DNA of 64,000 nt from Pseudomonas nitroreducens TX1 (lineage in GTDB: Bacteria > Pseudomonadota > Gammaproteobacteria > Pseudomonadales > Pseudomonadaceae), in NCBI RefSeq assembly GCF_000313755.1, contig NZ_AMZB01000127.1, positions 1-64,000 of the forward strand, in the 5' to 3' direction. Numbering within the stretch: position 1 is the stretch's first letter; the number at the start of each line of letters is the position of its first letter. The notes under the pieces were generated by a model. That model made no database searches, was not told the origin of the DNA, and saw nothing but the letters and a program-made list of their open reading frames with translations. Both the position numbers and the translations under genes were made by a program. This document shows positions 26,337 through 40,519 of this stretch, in pieces.

Positions 26337-28445
26337 TCAGCTGCGCATGCGGGTGATGCGGATCACGCCCTTGAGCGCGCGCAGCTTCTTGATGACGCGG
26401 GCCAGGTGCACACGGTCATGCACGCTGACGACGAGCTGGACCACGCTGATGCGACCGTCGCGCTCGTCCATGCTGATCTTCTCGATGTTGCCGTCGGCGG
26501 CGTTGACGCTGGTCGCCAGCAGGGCGATCAGGCCGCGCTGGTGCTCCAGCTCGACGCGCAACTCGACGTTGAATTCGCCGGTGACATCCTTGGCCCAGCT
26601 GAGCTGGATGCACTTTTCCGGGTTGTGGCGGATTTCGCTGATATTCCGGCAGTTCTCCAGGTGCACGACCATGCCCTTGCCGGCGGACAGGTGGCCGACG
26701 ATCGGATCGCCCGGGATCGGCGTGCAGCACTTGGCATAGCTGAGCACCAGGCCTTCCGTGCCGCGGATCGCCAGCGGCCCTTCGGCGCTGGGCGCTTCCT
26801 CTCCTTCGCTGGATAGCAGGCGGCGCGCGACCACATAGGCCATGCGGTTGCCCAGGCCGATCTCTTCGAGCAGGTCCTCGAAGACTTCCATGCGGTATTC
26901 GGTGAGCACGCCCTGGATGCGTTCCTGCGGAATCTTCTCCAGGTGGCTGTCGAAGCCGGCCAGGGTCTTGTTCAGCAGGCGCTCGCCGAGGTTGATCGAC
27001 TCGGAGCGGCGCTGCAGCTTGAGCGCGTGGCGGATGTGCGTGCGCGCCTTGCCGGTGACCACGAAGTTCAGCCAGGCCGGGTTCGGCCGGGTGCCCGGCG
27101 CGGTGACGATTTCCACCGTCGCACCGCTTTGCAGCGGTTCTGACAGCGGTGCCAGGCGGCGGTTGATGCGACAGGCGATGCAGCTGTTGCCCACGTCGGT
27201 ATGCACCGCGTAGGCGAAATCCACCGCCGTGGAGCCTTTGGGCAGCTCCATGATGCGGCCCTTGGGCGTGAAGACGTAGACCTCGTCCGGGAACAGGTCG
27301 ATCTTCACATTCTCGATGAATTCCAGCGAGTTGCCGGCGCGTTGCTGCAGTTCGAGGATGCCCTTCACCCACTGGCGGGCGCGGGCGTGGGTACCTTTCT
27401 GCGCTTCCTCTTCATTGGACTTGTACAGCCAGTGCGCGGCGATGCCGTGGTTGGCCATCTCCTCCATCTCGCGGGTGCGGATCTGGATTTCGATGGGCAC
27501 GCCATGCATGCCGAACAGCGTGGTGTGCAACGACTGGTAGCCGTTGGCCTTGGGAATCGCGATGTAGTCCTTGAAGCGACCGGGGAACGGCTTGTACAGG
27601 TTGTGCACGGCGCCGAGTACGCGGTAGCAGGTGTCGACCTTGTCGACGACGATGCGGAAGGCGTAGACGTCCATGATCTCGTTGAACGCCTTGCGCTTGC
27701 CGCGCATCTTCTTGTAGATGCTGAAGAGGTGCTTCTCGCGGCCCAATACCTGGCCTTCCATGCCTTCGCGGGCAAGGCAGTTGACCAGCGATTCCTGGAT
27801 CTTGCCGACGATCTCGCGGCGGTTGCCGCGGGCCTTCTTCACTGCCTGGCGGATACGCTCGGAGCGCATCGGGTGCATGGCCTTGAAGCCCAGGTCCTCG
27901 AACTCCACGCGCATGCTGTGCATGCCCAGCCGGTTGGCAATGGGCGCGTAGATTTCCAGGGTTTCCTTGGCGATGCGGCGGCGCTTCTCGCCGGACAGCA
28001 CTTCCAGGGTGCGCATGTTGTGCAGGCGGTCGGCCAGCTTCACCAGGATCACGCGAATGTCGCGCGCCATGGCCATGGCCATCTTCTGGAAGTTCTCGGC
28101 CTGCGCCTCGGCCTTGGACTCGAAGTTCATCTGGGTCAGCTTGCTGACCCCGTCCACGAGTTCCGAGACGGTTTCACCGAACTGCGCGGTGAGCGCTTCC
28201 TTGGCGATGCCGGTGTCCTCGATCACGTCGTGCAGCATGGCCGCCATCAGGCTCTGATGGTCCATGTGCATGTCGGCGAGGATATTGGCGACGGCGAGCG
28301 GGTGGGTGACGTAGGCCTCGCCGCTGCGGCGGCGCTGCCCGTCGTGGGCCTGCTCGGCGTAGTAGTAGGCGCGGCGGACCAGGTTGACCTGGTCCGGGCC
28401 CAGATAGCTCGACAGACGATCAGCGAAGGCGTCTATGCTCGGCAT
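26337..28445 (-). CDS. spoT: Bifunctional (p)ppGpp synthetase/hydrolase SpoT
   Basis: SpoT makes and breaks the stringent-response alarmone. The 702-aa protein has an HD hydrolase domain (HPLAVANIL near 48, metal-binding HD at 72-73), a synthetase domain (about 200-370), TGS (near 387-445, DLFPDEVYVFTPKG) and a C-terminal ACT domain (from about 625). The synthetase loop contains RFKD, the RxKD class found in bifunctional SpoT/Rel enzymes rather than EXDD of RelA. It is 60 bp after rpoZ, the omega subunit gene, and upstream of ridA. Confidence 0.97.
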   Translation of the reverse strand: MPSIDAFADRLSSYLGPDQVNLVRRAYYYAEQAHDGQRRRSGEAYVTHPLAVANILADMHMDHQSLMAAMLHDVIEDTGIAKEALTAQFGETVSELVDGVSKLTQMNFESKAEAQAENFQKMAMAMARDIRVILVKLADRLHNMRTLEVLSGEKRRRIAKETLEIYAPIANRLGMHSMRVEFEDLGFKAMHPMRSERIRQAVKKARGNRREIVGKIQESLVNCLAREGMEGQVLGREKHLFSIYKKMRGKRKAFNEIMDVYAFRIVVDKVDTCYRVLGAVHNLYKPFPGRFKDYIAIPKANGYQSLHTTLFGMHGVPIEIQIRTREMEEMANHGIAAHWLYKSNEEEAQKGTHARARQWVKGILELQQRAGNSLEFIENVKIDLFPDEVYVFTPKGRIMELPKGSTAVDFAYAVHTDVGNSCIACRINRRLAPLSEPLQSGATVEIVTAPGTRPNPAWLNFVVTGKARTHIRHALKLQRRSESINLGERLLNKTLAGFDSHLEKIPQERIQGVLTEYRMEVFEDLLEEIGLGNRMAYVVARRLLSSEGEEAPSAEGPLAIRGTEGLVLSYAKCCTPIPGDPIVGHLSAGKGMVVHLENCRNISEIRHNPEKCIQLSWAKDVTGEFNVELRVELEHQRGLIALLATSVNAADGNIEKISMDERDGRISVVQLVVSVHDRVHLARVIKKLRALKGVIRITRMRS

Positions 28446-28505
28446 GGGTCGACCCCCTGCCGCGCGGCCAGCTTTAATGCACCGATTCGTCGGTCGGACA
28501 TCGAC

Positions 28506-28772
28506 TTACAGGGCCTCGTTGTTGGCCTCGTCTTCGAAGGCAGCGAACAGCGGCTCTTCTTCAACCACGTCCTCCAGCTGAACGATTTCGTTGTCGATCA
28601 GGCCGGAAGCGATTTCGCGCAGCGCGACGACGGTGGGCTTGTCGTTTTCCCACGGTACCTTCGGCTCCTTGCCGCCGGTGGCCAGCTGACGCGAACGCTT
28701 GGTGGCGAGCATGACCAGCTCGAAACGGTTATCGACGTTGTCCAGGCAGTCTTCAACGGTGACGCGGGCCAT
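28506..28772 (-). CDS. rpoZ: RNA polymerase omega subunit
   Basis: This 88-aa subunit helps assemble RNA polymerase and forms part of a ppGpp-binding site. The N terminus [20 protein letters not shown] is the family hallmark, and the C terminus is acidic. GAGGAACACC lies just before the ATG. It leads rpoZ-spoT-ridA and follows gmk, a widely conserved gammaproteobacterial order. Confidence 0.97.
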   Translation of the reverse strand: MARVTVEDCLDNVDNRFELVMLATKRSRQLATGGKEPKVPWENDKPTVVALREIASGLIDNEIVQLEDVVEEEPLFAAFEDEANNEAL

Positions 28773-28823
28773 GGTGTTCCTCGTACTGAAATGTAGGCCC
28801 GGAAAATGCCGGGCGGACTGGAT

Positions 28824-28852
28824 AGTCTAAAAAATCGCCAATCTTTATGGAA
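28824..28852 (-). promoter_or_regulatory. Possible sigma-70 promoter for rpoZ-spoT
   Basis: Minus-strand TTCCAT, 17 bp, then TAGACT lies about 50 bp before rpoZ, between gmk and rpoZ. Matches to TTGACA/TATAAT are partial. Confidence 0.4.
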
Positions 28853-28871
28853 GTGCCTTCTCTCGGCGACT

Positions 28872-30393
<1,522 letters not shown>

Positions 30394-30491
30394 GGAGTCA
30401 CCTCTCAAAAAGGGCTGGGAAAACGGCCGACAGGTCGTCGGAAACCGGTAATTGTACCCCAGCGTAGCGCGCAGCCGCACGCCGGCGGTGG

Positions 30492-30518
30492 TTGCGCCCG
30501 TCCGCTGGCCTCTATAAT
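30492..30518 (+). promoter_or_regulatory. Likely promoter of rph
   Basis: A perfect -10 TATAAT at 30513-30518 follows TTGCGC at 30492-30497 with a short 15-bp spacer, 42 bp before the rph start. Confidence 0.5.
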
Positions 30519-30559
30519 GGCGGACATTCCCCCGCCAGCAATCTGTACAGGATGCCTCC

Positions 30560-31279
30560 ATGAACCGTCCCAGTGGCCGCGCCGCCGACCAACTGCGCCC
30601 GATCCGTATCACCCGCCATTACACCAAGCACGCCGAGGGCTCCGTGCTGGTCGAGTTCGGCGACACCAAGGTGATCTGCACCGTCAGCGCCGAGTCCGGT
30701 GTGCCGCGCTTCCTCAAGGGCCAGGGCCAGGGTTGGCTGACTGCCGAATACGGCATGCTGCCGCGCTCCACCGGCGAGCGTAACCAGCGCGAAGCCGCGC
30801 GCGGCAAGCAGGGCGGCCGCACCCTGGAAATCCAGCGCCTGATCGGCCGCTCCCTGCGTGCCGCGCTGGACCTGTCCAAGCTGGGCGAGAACACGCTGTA
30901 CATCGACTGCGATGTGATCCAGGCCGACGGCGGCACCCGCACCGCCTCGATCACCGGCGCCACCGTGGCACTGATCGATGCCCTGGCCGTGCTGAAGAAG
31001 CGTGGCGCGCTCAAGGGCAACCCGCTCAAGCAGATGGTTGCTGCGGTTTCCGTGGGCATGTACCAGGGCGAGCCCGTGCTCGACCTGGATTACCTGGAGG
31101 ACTCCGCCGCCGAGACCGACCTGAACGTAGTCATGACCGATGCCGGCGGCTTCATCGAAGTCCAGGGCACTGCCGAAGGCGCACCCTTCCAGCCGGCTGA
31201 ACTCAATGCCATGCTGGAGCTGGCGCAGCAGGGCCTGCGCGAACTGTTCGAGCTGCAGCGCGCCGCGCTGGCAGACTGA
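30560..31279 (+). CDS. rph: Ribonuclease PH
   Basis: RNase PH is a phosphate-dependent 3'-5' exonuclease that trims tRNA 3' ends. The 239-aa protein has the family motifs RPIRI near 13, [14 protein letters not shown] near 25, the [20 protein letters not shown] segment near 75 and the phosphate-site GTAEGAPF near 195. It is full length, unlike the frameshifted rph of E. coli K-12. It diverges from yicC. Confidence 0.96.
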   Translation: MNRPSGRAADQLRPIRITRHYTKHAEGSVLVEFGDTKVICTVSAESGVPRFLKGQGQGWLTAEYGMLPRSTGERNQREAARGKQGGRTLEIQRLIGRSLRAALDLSKLGENTLYIDCDVIQADGGTRTASITGATVALIDALAVLKKRGALKGNPLKQMVAAVSVGMYQGEPVLDLDYLEDSAAETDLNVVMTDAGGFIEVQGTAEGAPFQPAELNAMLELAQQGLRELFELQRAALAD

Positions 31280-31328
31280 CCCGGCGGGCGGCCAGCCCGC
31301 CCGATCCTCAAGTGCAAGGAGCGAAAGG

Positions 31329-31700
31329 ATGAGCGACGAAGTACCGGTACAGCAGGTTCAGCGGAGCCAGGAGGCCCGCCAGTGGGCGATGTTCTGCCAC
31401 TTCGCCGCCTTTCTCGGCTTCATCTTTCCGTTCGGCAACCTGCTCGGGCCGCTGATCGTCTGGCAGATCAAACGTGAATCGGACCCGTTCGTGGACCGTC
31501 AGGGCAAGGAAGCGCTGAACTTCCAGATCACCGTGAGCCTTGCGGTAGTAGTCAGCTGCCTGCTGATGCTGGTGGTGATCGGCTTCTTCCTGCTGGGGCT
31601 GGTGAGCATTGGCGCGCTGGTGCTGACCATCATTGCCGGGATCAAGGCCAACGAGGGGCTGGATTACCGCTATCCCTTCACCTGGCGCCCGATCAAGTAA
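31329..31700 (+). CDS. DUF4870 small membrane protein
   Basis: The 123-aa product starts at 31329 after a good AAGGA/AAAGG site. It has three hydrophobic helices: FCHFAAFLGFIFPFGNLLGPL, VSLAVVVSCLLMLVVIGFFLL and a final VSIGALVLTIIAGI, with the family signature NFQITVSL before the second. It follows rph by 49 bp and ends at a strong terminator. Function unknown. Confidence 0.85.
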   Translation: MSDEVPVQQVQRSQEARQWAMFCHFAAFLGFIFPFGNLLGPLIVWQIKRESDPFVDRQGKEALNFQITVSLAVVVSCLLMLVVIGFFLLGLVSIGALVLTIIAGIKANEGLDYRYPFTWRPIK

Positions 31701-31711
31701 TCCCGGGCATG

Positions 31712-31739
31712 AAAAAGCCGGCGCTAAGCCGGCTTTTTT
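31712..31739. terminator. Bidirectional terminator between DUF4870 gene and crc
   Basis: AAAAAGCCGGC, short loop, GCCGGCTTTTTT: strong stem with A and T runs on both sides; serves the plus-strand gene and crc. Confidence 0.92.
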
Positions 31740-31768
31740 CTGTCCGCCGAGGGCGTACGAACCGGGAC

Positions 31769-32548
31769 TCAGATGCTCAGCGTCCAGTCGTAATCGACGA
31801 TCAGCGGCGCATGCTGCGAGAAGCGCGGCTGGCGCGGCAACTTGGCGTTGCGCACGAAGCGACGCAGACCCGGCGTGAGGATCTGATAGTCGAAGCGCCA
31901 GCCCAGGTTGAGCAACTCGGCCTGTTCGCTTTCCGGCCACCAGCTGTACTGGTCGCCTTCGCGGTTGACCTCGCGCAGGGCGTCGACGTAGCCCATGGTG
32001 CCGAAGATCTCATCCATCCAGCCGCGCTCCGGCGCCATGAAGCCCGGAGATTGCTGGCATTCGCGCCAGTTCTTCACGTCCAGCTTCTGGTGCGCGACGT
32101 ACAGCGAGCCGCAATAGATGTATTCGCGGCGCTTGCGGCGCTGCTTGTTCATGTACTGGGCGAAATCGTCCATGAACTTGAACTTGTGGTTCAGGTTCTC
32201 GTCCCCTTCCTGCCCGGTAGGCAGCAGGAGAGTGGCGATACTCACCTTGTCGAAATCGGCTTGCAGGTAGCGCCCGTAACGATCGGCCATCTCGAAACCC
32301 AGGCCGCTTATGACAGCCTTGGGTTGCAGACGGCTATAGATTGCGACGCCGCCCTGACTGGGCACTTCGGCATCGCAGGCGTACAGGAAGTAGCCATCCA
32401 GTTGGTAGGACGGGTCATCCAGATCGAAAGCGGAGGCGCGGGTATCCTGCAAGCAGATCACGTCGGCATTCTGGGCTTGCAGCCAACTGAGCAAACCACG
32501 CTCGGCTGCAGCCTGAATACCATTCACGTTCACACTGATGATCCGCAT
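31769..32548 (-). CDS. crc: Catabolite repression control protein Crc
   Basis: Crc works with Hfq to repress translation of mRNAs with AAnAAnAA motifs, setting carbon-source priority. The 259-aa protein has the exonuclease III/EEP fold (MRIISVNVNGIQAA at the N terminus, QNADVICLQDTRA near 27). It is known to lack nuclease activity. It diverges from pyrE with an 81-bp gap, as in other pseudomonads. Confidence 0.96.
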   Translation of the reverse strand: MRIISVNVNGIQAAAERGLLSWLQAQNADVICLQDTRASAFDLDDPSYQLDGYFLYACDAEVPSQGGVAIYSRLQPKAVISGLGFEMADRYGRYLQADFDKVSIATLLLPTGQEGDENLNHKFKFMDDFAQYMNKQRRKRREYIYCGSLYVAHQKLDVKNWRECQQSPGFMAPERGWMDEIFGTMGYVDALREVNREGDQYSWWPESEQAELLNLGWRFDYQILTPGLRRFVRNAKLPRQPRFSQHAPLIVDYDWTLSI

Positions 32549-32629
32549 AAATGGCCCCCAAAATCACGTGTGTGTATGATACCCGAGCTCAAACGGTTTA
32601 GCTAAATTCATACCGGCCGGTTCTCTCCC

Positions 32630-33271
32630 ATGCAGCCATATCAACGCGATTTCATCCGCTTCGCCATCGAGCGCGGCGTTCTTCGTTTCGGCGAATTCAC
32701 CCTCAAGTCCGGGCGCACCAGCCCGTACTTCTTCAATGCCGGTTTGTTCAACACCGGCGTTGCGCTGTCCCAGCTGGGTCGTTTCTACGCCAGCGCGTTG
32801 GTCGACAGCGGCATACCTTTCGACGTGTTGTTCGGCCCGGCCTATAAAGGAATTCCGTTGGCGGCCGCTACAGCCATTGCGCTGGCGGAACAGCACGGCC
32901 TCGACCTGCCCTGGTGCTTCAACCGCAAGGAAGCCAAGGACCACGGCGAAGGCGGCACGCTGGTCGGGGCTCCGCTGACCGGCCGCGCGCTGATCATCGA
33001 TGATGTGATCACTGCCGGTACCGCGATCCGCGAGGTCATGCAGATCATTGACGCCCAGGGCGCGCAGGCGGCCGGCGTACTGATCGCGCTGAACCGCCAG
33101 GAGCGCGGCAAGGGCGAGCTGTCGGCGATCCAGGAAGTCGAACGGGACTTCTCGATTCCGGTCGTCAGCATTGTTTCGCTGGAACAGGTGCTGGAGTATC
33201 TGGCTGGCGATGCACAGCTCAAGCAGCATCTGTCGGCGGTCGAGGCGTATCGAGCGCAGTACGGTATCTAA
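32630..33271 (+). CDS. pyrE: Orotate phosphoribosyltransferase
   Basis: PyrE makes orotidine-5'-phosphate from orotate and PRPP in pyrimidine synthesis. The 213-aa product has the [11 protein letters not shown] segment near 68 and the PRPP loop [16 protein letters not shown] near 120. Divergent from crc. Confidence 0.97.
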   Translation: MQPYQRDFIRFAIERGVLRFGEFTLKSGRTSPYFFNAGLFNTGVALSQLGRFYASALVDSGIPFDVLFGPAYKGIPLAAATAIALAEQHGLDLPWCFNRKEAKDHGEGGTLVGAPLTGRALIIDDVITAGTAIREVMQIIDAQGAQAAGVLIALNRQERGKGELSAIQEVERDFSIPVVSIVSLEQVLEYLAGDAQLKQHLSAVEAYRAQYGI

Positions 33272-33291
33272 CCGGAACAAGGGTGTCGGGC

Positions 33292-33909
33292 ATGGCCAAG
33301 CAGGGTGCTTACCGTTACAGGGTGTTGATGGGGCTTCTGGGAACCGTGCTCGCGGGCGGGGCGCTGGCGGCCGGGCAGCCGGCCGGCCAGGTCGAGATGT
33401 ACCGCTACGTCAATGACAAGGGCATCACCGTCATCGACCGCTTGGGCGTGCCGCCTCAGTACATCGGCAAAGGTTACCAGGTGCTCAACGACCAGGGCCG
33501 GGTGATTCGCGAGGTGCCTCCGGCGCCGACCGCCGCCGAGATCGAGCAGCGCAAGGCGGCCGCCGCCCGCGCCAGTTCCGATCAGCAGCTGATGCGCATG
33601 TACACCAGCGTCGAAGATGTCGACCGGGCCCGTGAGCGCAAGCTGGCCGAGCTCGACGGGCTGACCAGCGTGGCCAAGGGCAACCTGCAGTCGCTGAAGA
33701 CGCAGCAGGCCAACCTGCAGGCTCGCGCCGCCGATCAGGAGCGCGCCGGGCGCCCGGTGCCGGAAGACCTGGTCGCCCAATTGGGCAACCTGCGCAGCGA
33801 CGAACAGCGCTTGCGGCAGGATATTGCCCGCTATCAGCAATTGCGCGAGCAGGCGGTGCGCAGTTTTACCGAAGATCGCGCCCGCGTCTCCCAACTGGTG
33901 GGCAACTGA
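33292..33909 (+). CDS. Exported DUF4124 protein with coiled-coil tail
   Basis: The start at 33292 is favoured because AAGGG lies 8 bp upstream; a GTG at 33283 is possible. The 205-aa protein has a signal peptide (VLMGLLGTVLAGGALAAG) ending near 28, a DUF4124 segment (EMYRYVNDKGITVIDRLGVPP) and a long charged helix from about 85 rich in Glu, Arg and Gln, probably coiled coil. It follows pyrE by 20 bp. Function unknown; the same DUF4124 motif occurs in the M23 protein at 8383. Confidence 0.82.
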   Translation: MAKQGAYRYRVLMGLLGTVLAGGALAAGQPAGQVEMYRYVNDKGITVIDRLGVPPQYIGKGYQVLNDQGRVIREVPPAPTAAEIEQRKAAAARASSDQQLMRMYTSVEDVDRARERKLAELDGLTSVAKGNLQSLKTQQANLQARAADQERAGRPVPEDLVAQLGNLRSDEQRLRQDIARYQQLREQAVRSFTEDRARVSQLVGN

Positions 33910-33925
33910 GCCCAGGCTGCGCCGC

Positions 33926-34372
33926 TCACTGTTGCGGCGAGACTCGTTCGAATTCGTTGATCTTTCCGCGCAGCCAGTCCGGCAGCGGCTGGCTCGTCCG
34001 GTCGACGCCAGCGTAGGCGTAGATCAGCTCGCCCAGCGTCAGCAGGGTTTCCTCGCACCAGATCGACACCTGGAAGGTCAGGCTGCTGCGGCCCAGCCGG
34101 CTGACGCGCACGCCGATTTCCAGCCAGTCGTCGAAGCGTGCGGGCGCCAGGTACTCCAAAGTGGTCTTCACCGCGAACAGATCGCCGCCGCCACGCAGCA
34201 GGTCGGCCGGGTAGCTCACACCCAGGTGGCGGTAGTACTCGGTGGTGGCGACGTCGGCATAGGTCAGGTAGTTGCCGTTGAAGACGATGCCCTGCGGGTC
34301 GACCTCCGACCAGCGTACGCGCAGGCCTTGGAAGAAGCTGAAGTCGTTGCGGGAAACGGGGGGCGTGGCCAT
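33926..34372 (-). CDS. Hotdog-fold acyl-CoA thioesterase (YbgC/4-HBT-like)
   Basis: The 148-aa product has the active-site signature SEVDPQGIVFNGNYLTYAD at 22-40, with the catalytic Asp in VDPQG. The family hydrolyses acyl-CoA or 4-hydroxybenzoyl-CoA thioesters. It starts 58 bp after the argB stop and is separated by a terminator, so it is probably a separate or weakly coupled unit. Substrate cannot be read from sequence. Confidence 0.88.
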   Translation of the reverse strand: MATPPVSRNDFSFFQGLRVRWSEVDPQGIVFNGNYLTYADVATTEYYRHLGVSYPADLLRGGGDLFAVKTTLEYLAPARFDDWLEIGVRVSRLGRSSLTFQVSIWCEETLLTLGELIYAYAGVDRTSQPLPDWLRGKINEFERVSPQQ

Positions 34373-34389
34373 GCGGATGCTCCAGACGG

Positions 34390-34423
34390 AAAAACACCCG
34401 CGAGGATCGCTCCTGGCGGGTGT
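34390..34423 (-). terminator. Terminator after argB
   Basis: On the minus strand ACACCCGC and GCGGGTGT form an 8-bp stem, followed by a run of five T. It lies 8 bp after the argB stop. Confidence 0.8.
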
Positions 34424-34430
34424 CTTTTGA

Positions 34431-37989
<3,559 letters not shown>

Positions 37990-38028
37990 GCAACGTCTCC
38001 TCGGCGATTCATCCTGAAAAGGGAAAGG

Positions 38029-38484
38029 TCAATGGCTACCGGAGTGACCGAAGCCGCCGGCGCCGCGCTGGGTTTCGTCGAAGGTTTCGACCAGCTCGAA
38101 ATGCGCCTGCACCACCGGCACCAGCACCAGCTGGGCGATGCGTTCGCCAATGGCGATCTTGAACGCCGTCTGCCCGCGGTTCCAGCAGGAGACCATCAGC
38201 TCGCCCTGGTAGTCCGAGTCGATCAGGCCGACCAGGTTGCCCAGCACGATGCCGTGCTTGTGGCCCAGGCCCGAGCGCGGAAGGATCAGCGCGGCCAGTC
38301 CCGGATCGGCGACGTAGATGGACAGGCCGGTGGGGATCAGCACGGTCTGGCCCGGTTCGAGGACGCAGTCCTCCTGGAGCATGGCGCGCAGGTCGAGGCC
38401 GGCGGAACCCGGAGTGGCATATTGCGGCAGCGGGAAATCGCTGCCCAGGCGGGGATCGAGGATCTTGGCTTGCAGGGAATGCAT
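38029..38484 (-). CDS. dut: Deoxyuridine triphosphate nucleotidohydrolase (dUTPase)
   Basis: Dut hydrolyses dUTP to dUMP, keeping uracil out of DNA. The start at 38484 ([10 protein letters not shown]) gives 151 aa, the usual size. Conserved motifs: [30 protein letters not shown] and the C-terminal P-loop-like [10 protein letters not shown]. It begins 7 bp after the coaBC stop and is probably in one operon with coaBC. Confidence 0.97.
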   Translation of the reverse strand: MHSLQAKILDPRLGSDFPLPQYATPGSAGLDLRAMLQEDCVLEPGQTVLIPTGLSIYVADPGLAALILPRSGLGHKHGIVLGNLVGLIDSDYQGELMVSCWNRGQTAFKIAIGERIAQLVLVPVVQAHFELVETFDETQRGAGGFGHSGSH

Positions 38485-38491
38485 TGAGTTC

Positions 38492-39700
38492 TCAGTGTTG
38501 ATTGATGCGTTCGGCGATGAAGGCAATCAGCTGGCGGGCAATCTTGCCCTTGCTGGTCTGGGCGAACGCAGTCTTGTGCAATTCGCGGTCGATGACCGTG
38601 ATGGCGTTCTCTTCACTATTGAAGCCAATGGACGGATTGGCGACGTCATTGGCGACGATCAGGTCGAGATTCTTGTCCTTGAGCTTGCGCGAGGCGTATT
38701 CGAGCAGGTTCTCGGTCTCGGCGGCGAAGCCGACGCTGAAGGGCCGATCCTCGCGCAGCGAAAGGGTGGCGAGGATGTCGGGATTGCGTACCAGCTGCAA
38801 GAGCAGGCCGTCACCCTTGGTGGGGTCTTTCTTGAGTTTCTGCGGCGCCACCAGCTCCGGGCGATAGTCGGCCACGGCGGCGGAGGCGATCAGGATGTCT
38901 GCCGGCATCGCCGCTTCACAGGCGGCCAGCATGTCGCGGGCGCTGACCACGTCGACACGGCTCACCCGGTCCGGGGTCGGCAGGTGCACCGGGCCGGTCA
39001 CCAGGGTCACGCGGGCGCCGGCTTCGGCGGCCGCTTCGGCCAGGGCGAAGCCCATCTTCCCGGAGCTGTGGTTGGTGATGTAGCGCACCGGGTCGATGTT
39101 TTCCTGGGTCGGCCCGGCGGTGATCAGGATGTGCTGGCCGGTCAGGGCCTTGAACTCGAAGCAGTCGGCGGCGCGCTGTGCCAGCTCCTCGGCTTCGAGC
39201 ATGCGTCCCGGGCCGACGTCTCCGCAGGCCTGGCTGCCGGCGGCGGGGCCGAAGAAATGCAGGCCGCGGCTACGCAGCAGCTCGGCATTCACCTGGGTGG
39301 CCGGGTCGCGCCACATGGCCTGGTTCATCGCCGGGGCCAGGGCAACCTGTGCGTCGGTGGCGAGCACCAGGGTGGTCAAAAGGTCGTTGGCCGCGCCCTG
39401 GGCCAGCCGCGCCATGAGGTCGGCAGTGGCGGGGGCGATCAGCACCAGGTCGGCCCAGCGAGCCAGCTCGATGTGCCCCATGGCCGCTTCGGCGGCGGGG
39501 TCGAGCAGGTCCAGGTGGACCGGGTGGCCGGAAAGGGCCTGGAGCGTGAGCGGGGTGATGAACTCGCGGCCGCCCTGGGTCATCACGACACGCACCTCGG
39601 CGCCCTGGTCTCGCAACCGGCGGACCAGTTCGGCGCTCTTGTAAGCGGCGATACCGCCGCCGACGCCCAGAACGATGCGTTTACGATAGAGCCGCTGCAT
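38492..39700 (-). CDS. coaBC: Bifunctional CoaBC (phosphopantothenoylcysteine synthetase/decarboxylase)
   Basis: CoaBC joins cysteine to phosphopantothenate and decarboxylates it in coenzyme A synthesis. The 402-aa product has an N-terminal flavin-dependent CoaC ([18 protein letters not shown] near 12, [12 protein letters not shown] near 83, APAMNQAMW near 120). The C-terminal CoaB includes [21 protein letters not shown] near 195 and [17 protein letters not shown] near 350. It overlaps nothing and is divergent from radC. Confidence 0.96.
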   Translation of the reverse strand: MQRLYRKRIVLGVGGGIAAYKSAELVRRLRDQGAEVRVVMTQGGREFITPLTLQALSGHPVHLDLLDPAAEAAMGHIELARWADLVLIAPATADLMARLAQGAANDLLTTLVLATDAQVALAPAMNQAMWRDPATQVNAELLRSRGLHFFGPAAGSQACGDVGPGRMLEAEELAQRAADCFEFKALTGQHILITAGPTQENIDPVRYITNHSSGKMGFALAEAAAEAGARVTLVTGPVHLPTPDRVSRVDVVSARDMLAACEAAMPADILIASAAVADYRPELVAPQKLKKDPTKGDGLLLQLVRNPDILATLSLREDRPFSVGFAAETENLLEYASRKLKDKNLDLIVANDVANPSIGFNSEENAITVIDRELHKTAFAQTSKGKIARQLIAFIAERINQH

Positions 39701-39840
39701 AGGCCAGCCTTAAATACGGAAATGGATGACGCGCGCTGAAGCCGGCGACGCCTCCCCAGGCCTCCGGCTGCGCGAAGCGAGGGGGCTAAGATAGCACAGC
39801 GCCTGCGCCGGAACAGCGGGCGGCCTGACGGGGAGGTCCC

Positions 39841-40515
39841 TTGAGTATTCGTGACTGGCCTGCGGCGGAGCGCCCGCGGGAAAAATTGCTCGAGAGAGGA
39901 GCGGCGAGCCTGAGCGACGCCGAGCTGCTCGCCATCTTCCTGCGGACCGGCGTGGTCGGCTGCAGTGCAGTCGATCTTGCGCGGCGCCTGCTCAGCGAAT
40001 TCGGCAGCCTGCGCGCCTTGCTGGAGGCCGATCTGGATTCGTTCTGCAGTCACCTGGGCCTGGGCGTCGCCAAGTTCGTGCAGTTGCAGGCCGTACTGGA
40101 AATCGCCCGGCGTCATCTTGCCGAGCAGCTCAGCCGCAATTCGGCGCTGGAGAGCCCCCAAGCCGTGCGCGACTTCCTCAAGGCGCGGCTGCGCCACGAA
40201 CCCCACGAGGTCTTCGCCTGCCTGTTCATGGACAACCGCCATCGGGTGCTGGCGTTCGAGATACTGTTCCACGGCTCCATCGACAGTGCCAGCGTCTATC
40301 CCCGGCAGATCGTCAAGCGCGCCCTGGCGCACAACGCCGCCGCGCTGATCCTCGCGCACAATCATCCTTCAGGCATCTGCGAGCCGAGCCAGTCCGATGA
40401 CCTTCTGACCCGACGCATCGTCCAGGCGCTGGCGCTGGTCGATGTGCGCGTGCTGGATCACTTCATCGTCGGTGACGGTGAGCCGCAGTCGATGGCTGAG
40501 CTGGGAATGCTGTAG
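39841..40515 (+). CDS. radC: RadC-family JAB1/MPN protein
   Basis: The 224-aa protein starts with TTG at 39841, set by GGGGAGG at 39830-39836. It has an HhH-like N-terminal part (about 20-85) and the JAB1 metalloprotease-type motif: HNHPSG with downstream D, plus an upstream glutamate. The name RadC is historical; a DNA repair role is not supported. Its stop is 4 bp from the convergent peptide-binding gene. Confidence 0.92.
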   Translation: MSIRDWPAAERPREKLLERGAASLSDAELLAIFLRTGVVGCSAVDLARRLLSEFGSLRALLEADLDSFCSHLGLGVAKFVQLQAVLEIARRHLAEQLSRNSALESPQAVRDFLKARLRHEPHEVFACLFMDNRHRVLAFEILFHGSIDSASVYPRQIVKRALAHNAAALILAHNHPSGICEPSQSDDLLTRRIVQALALVDVRVLDHFIVGDGEPQSMAELGML

Positions 40516-40519
40516 CGCG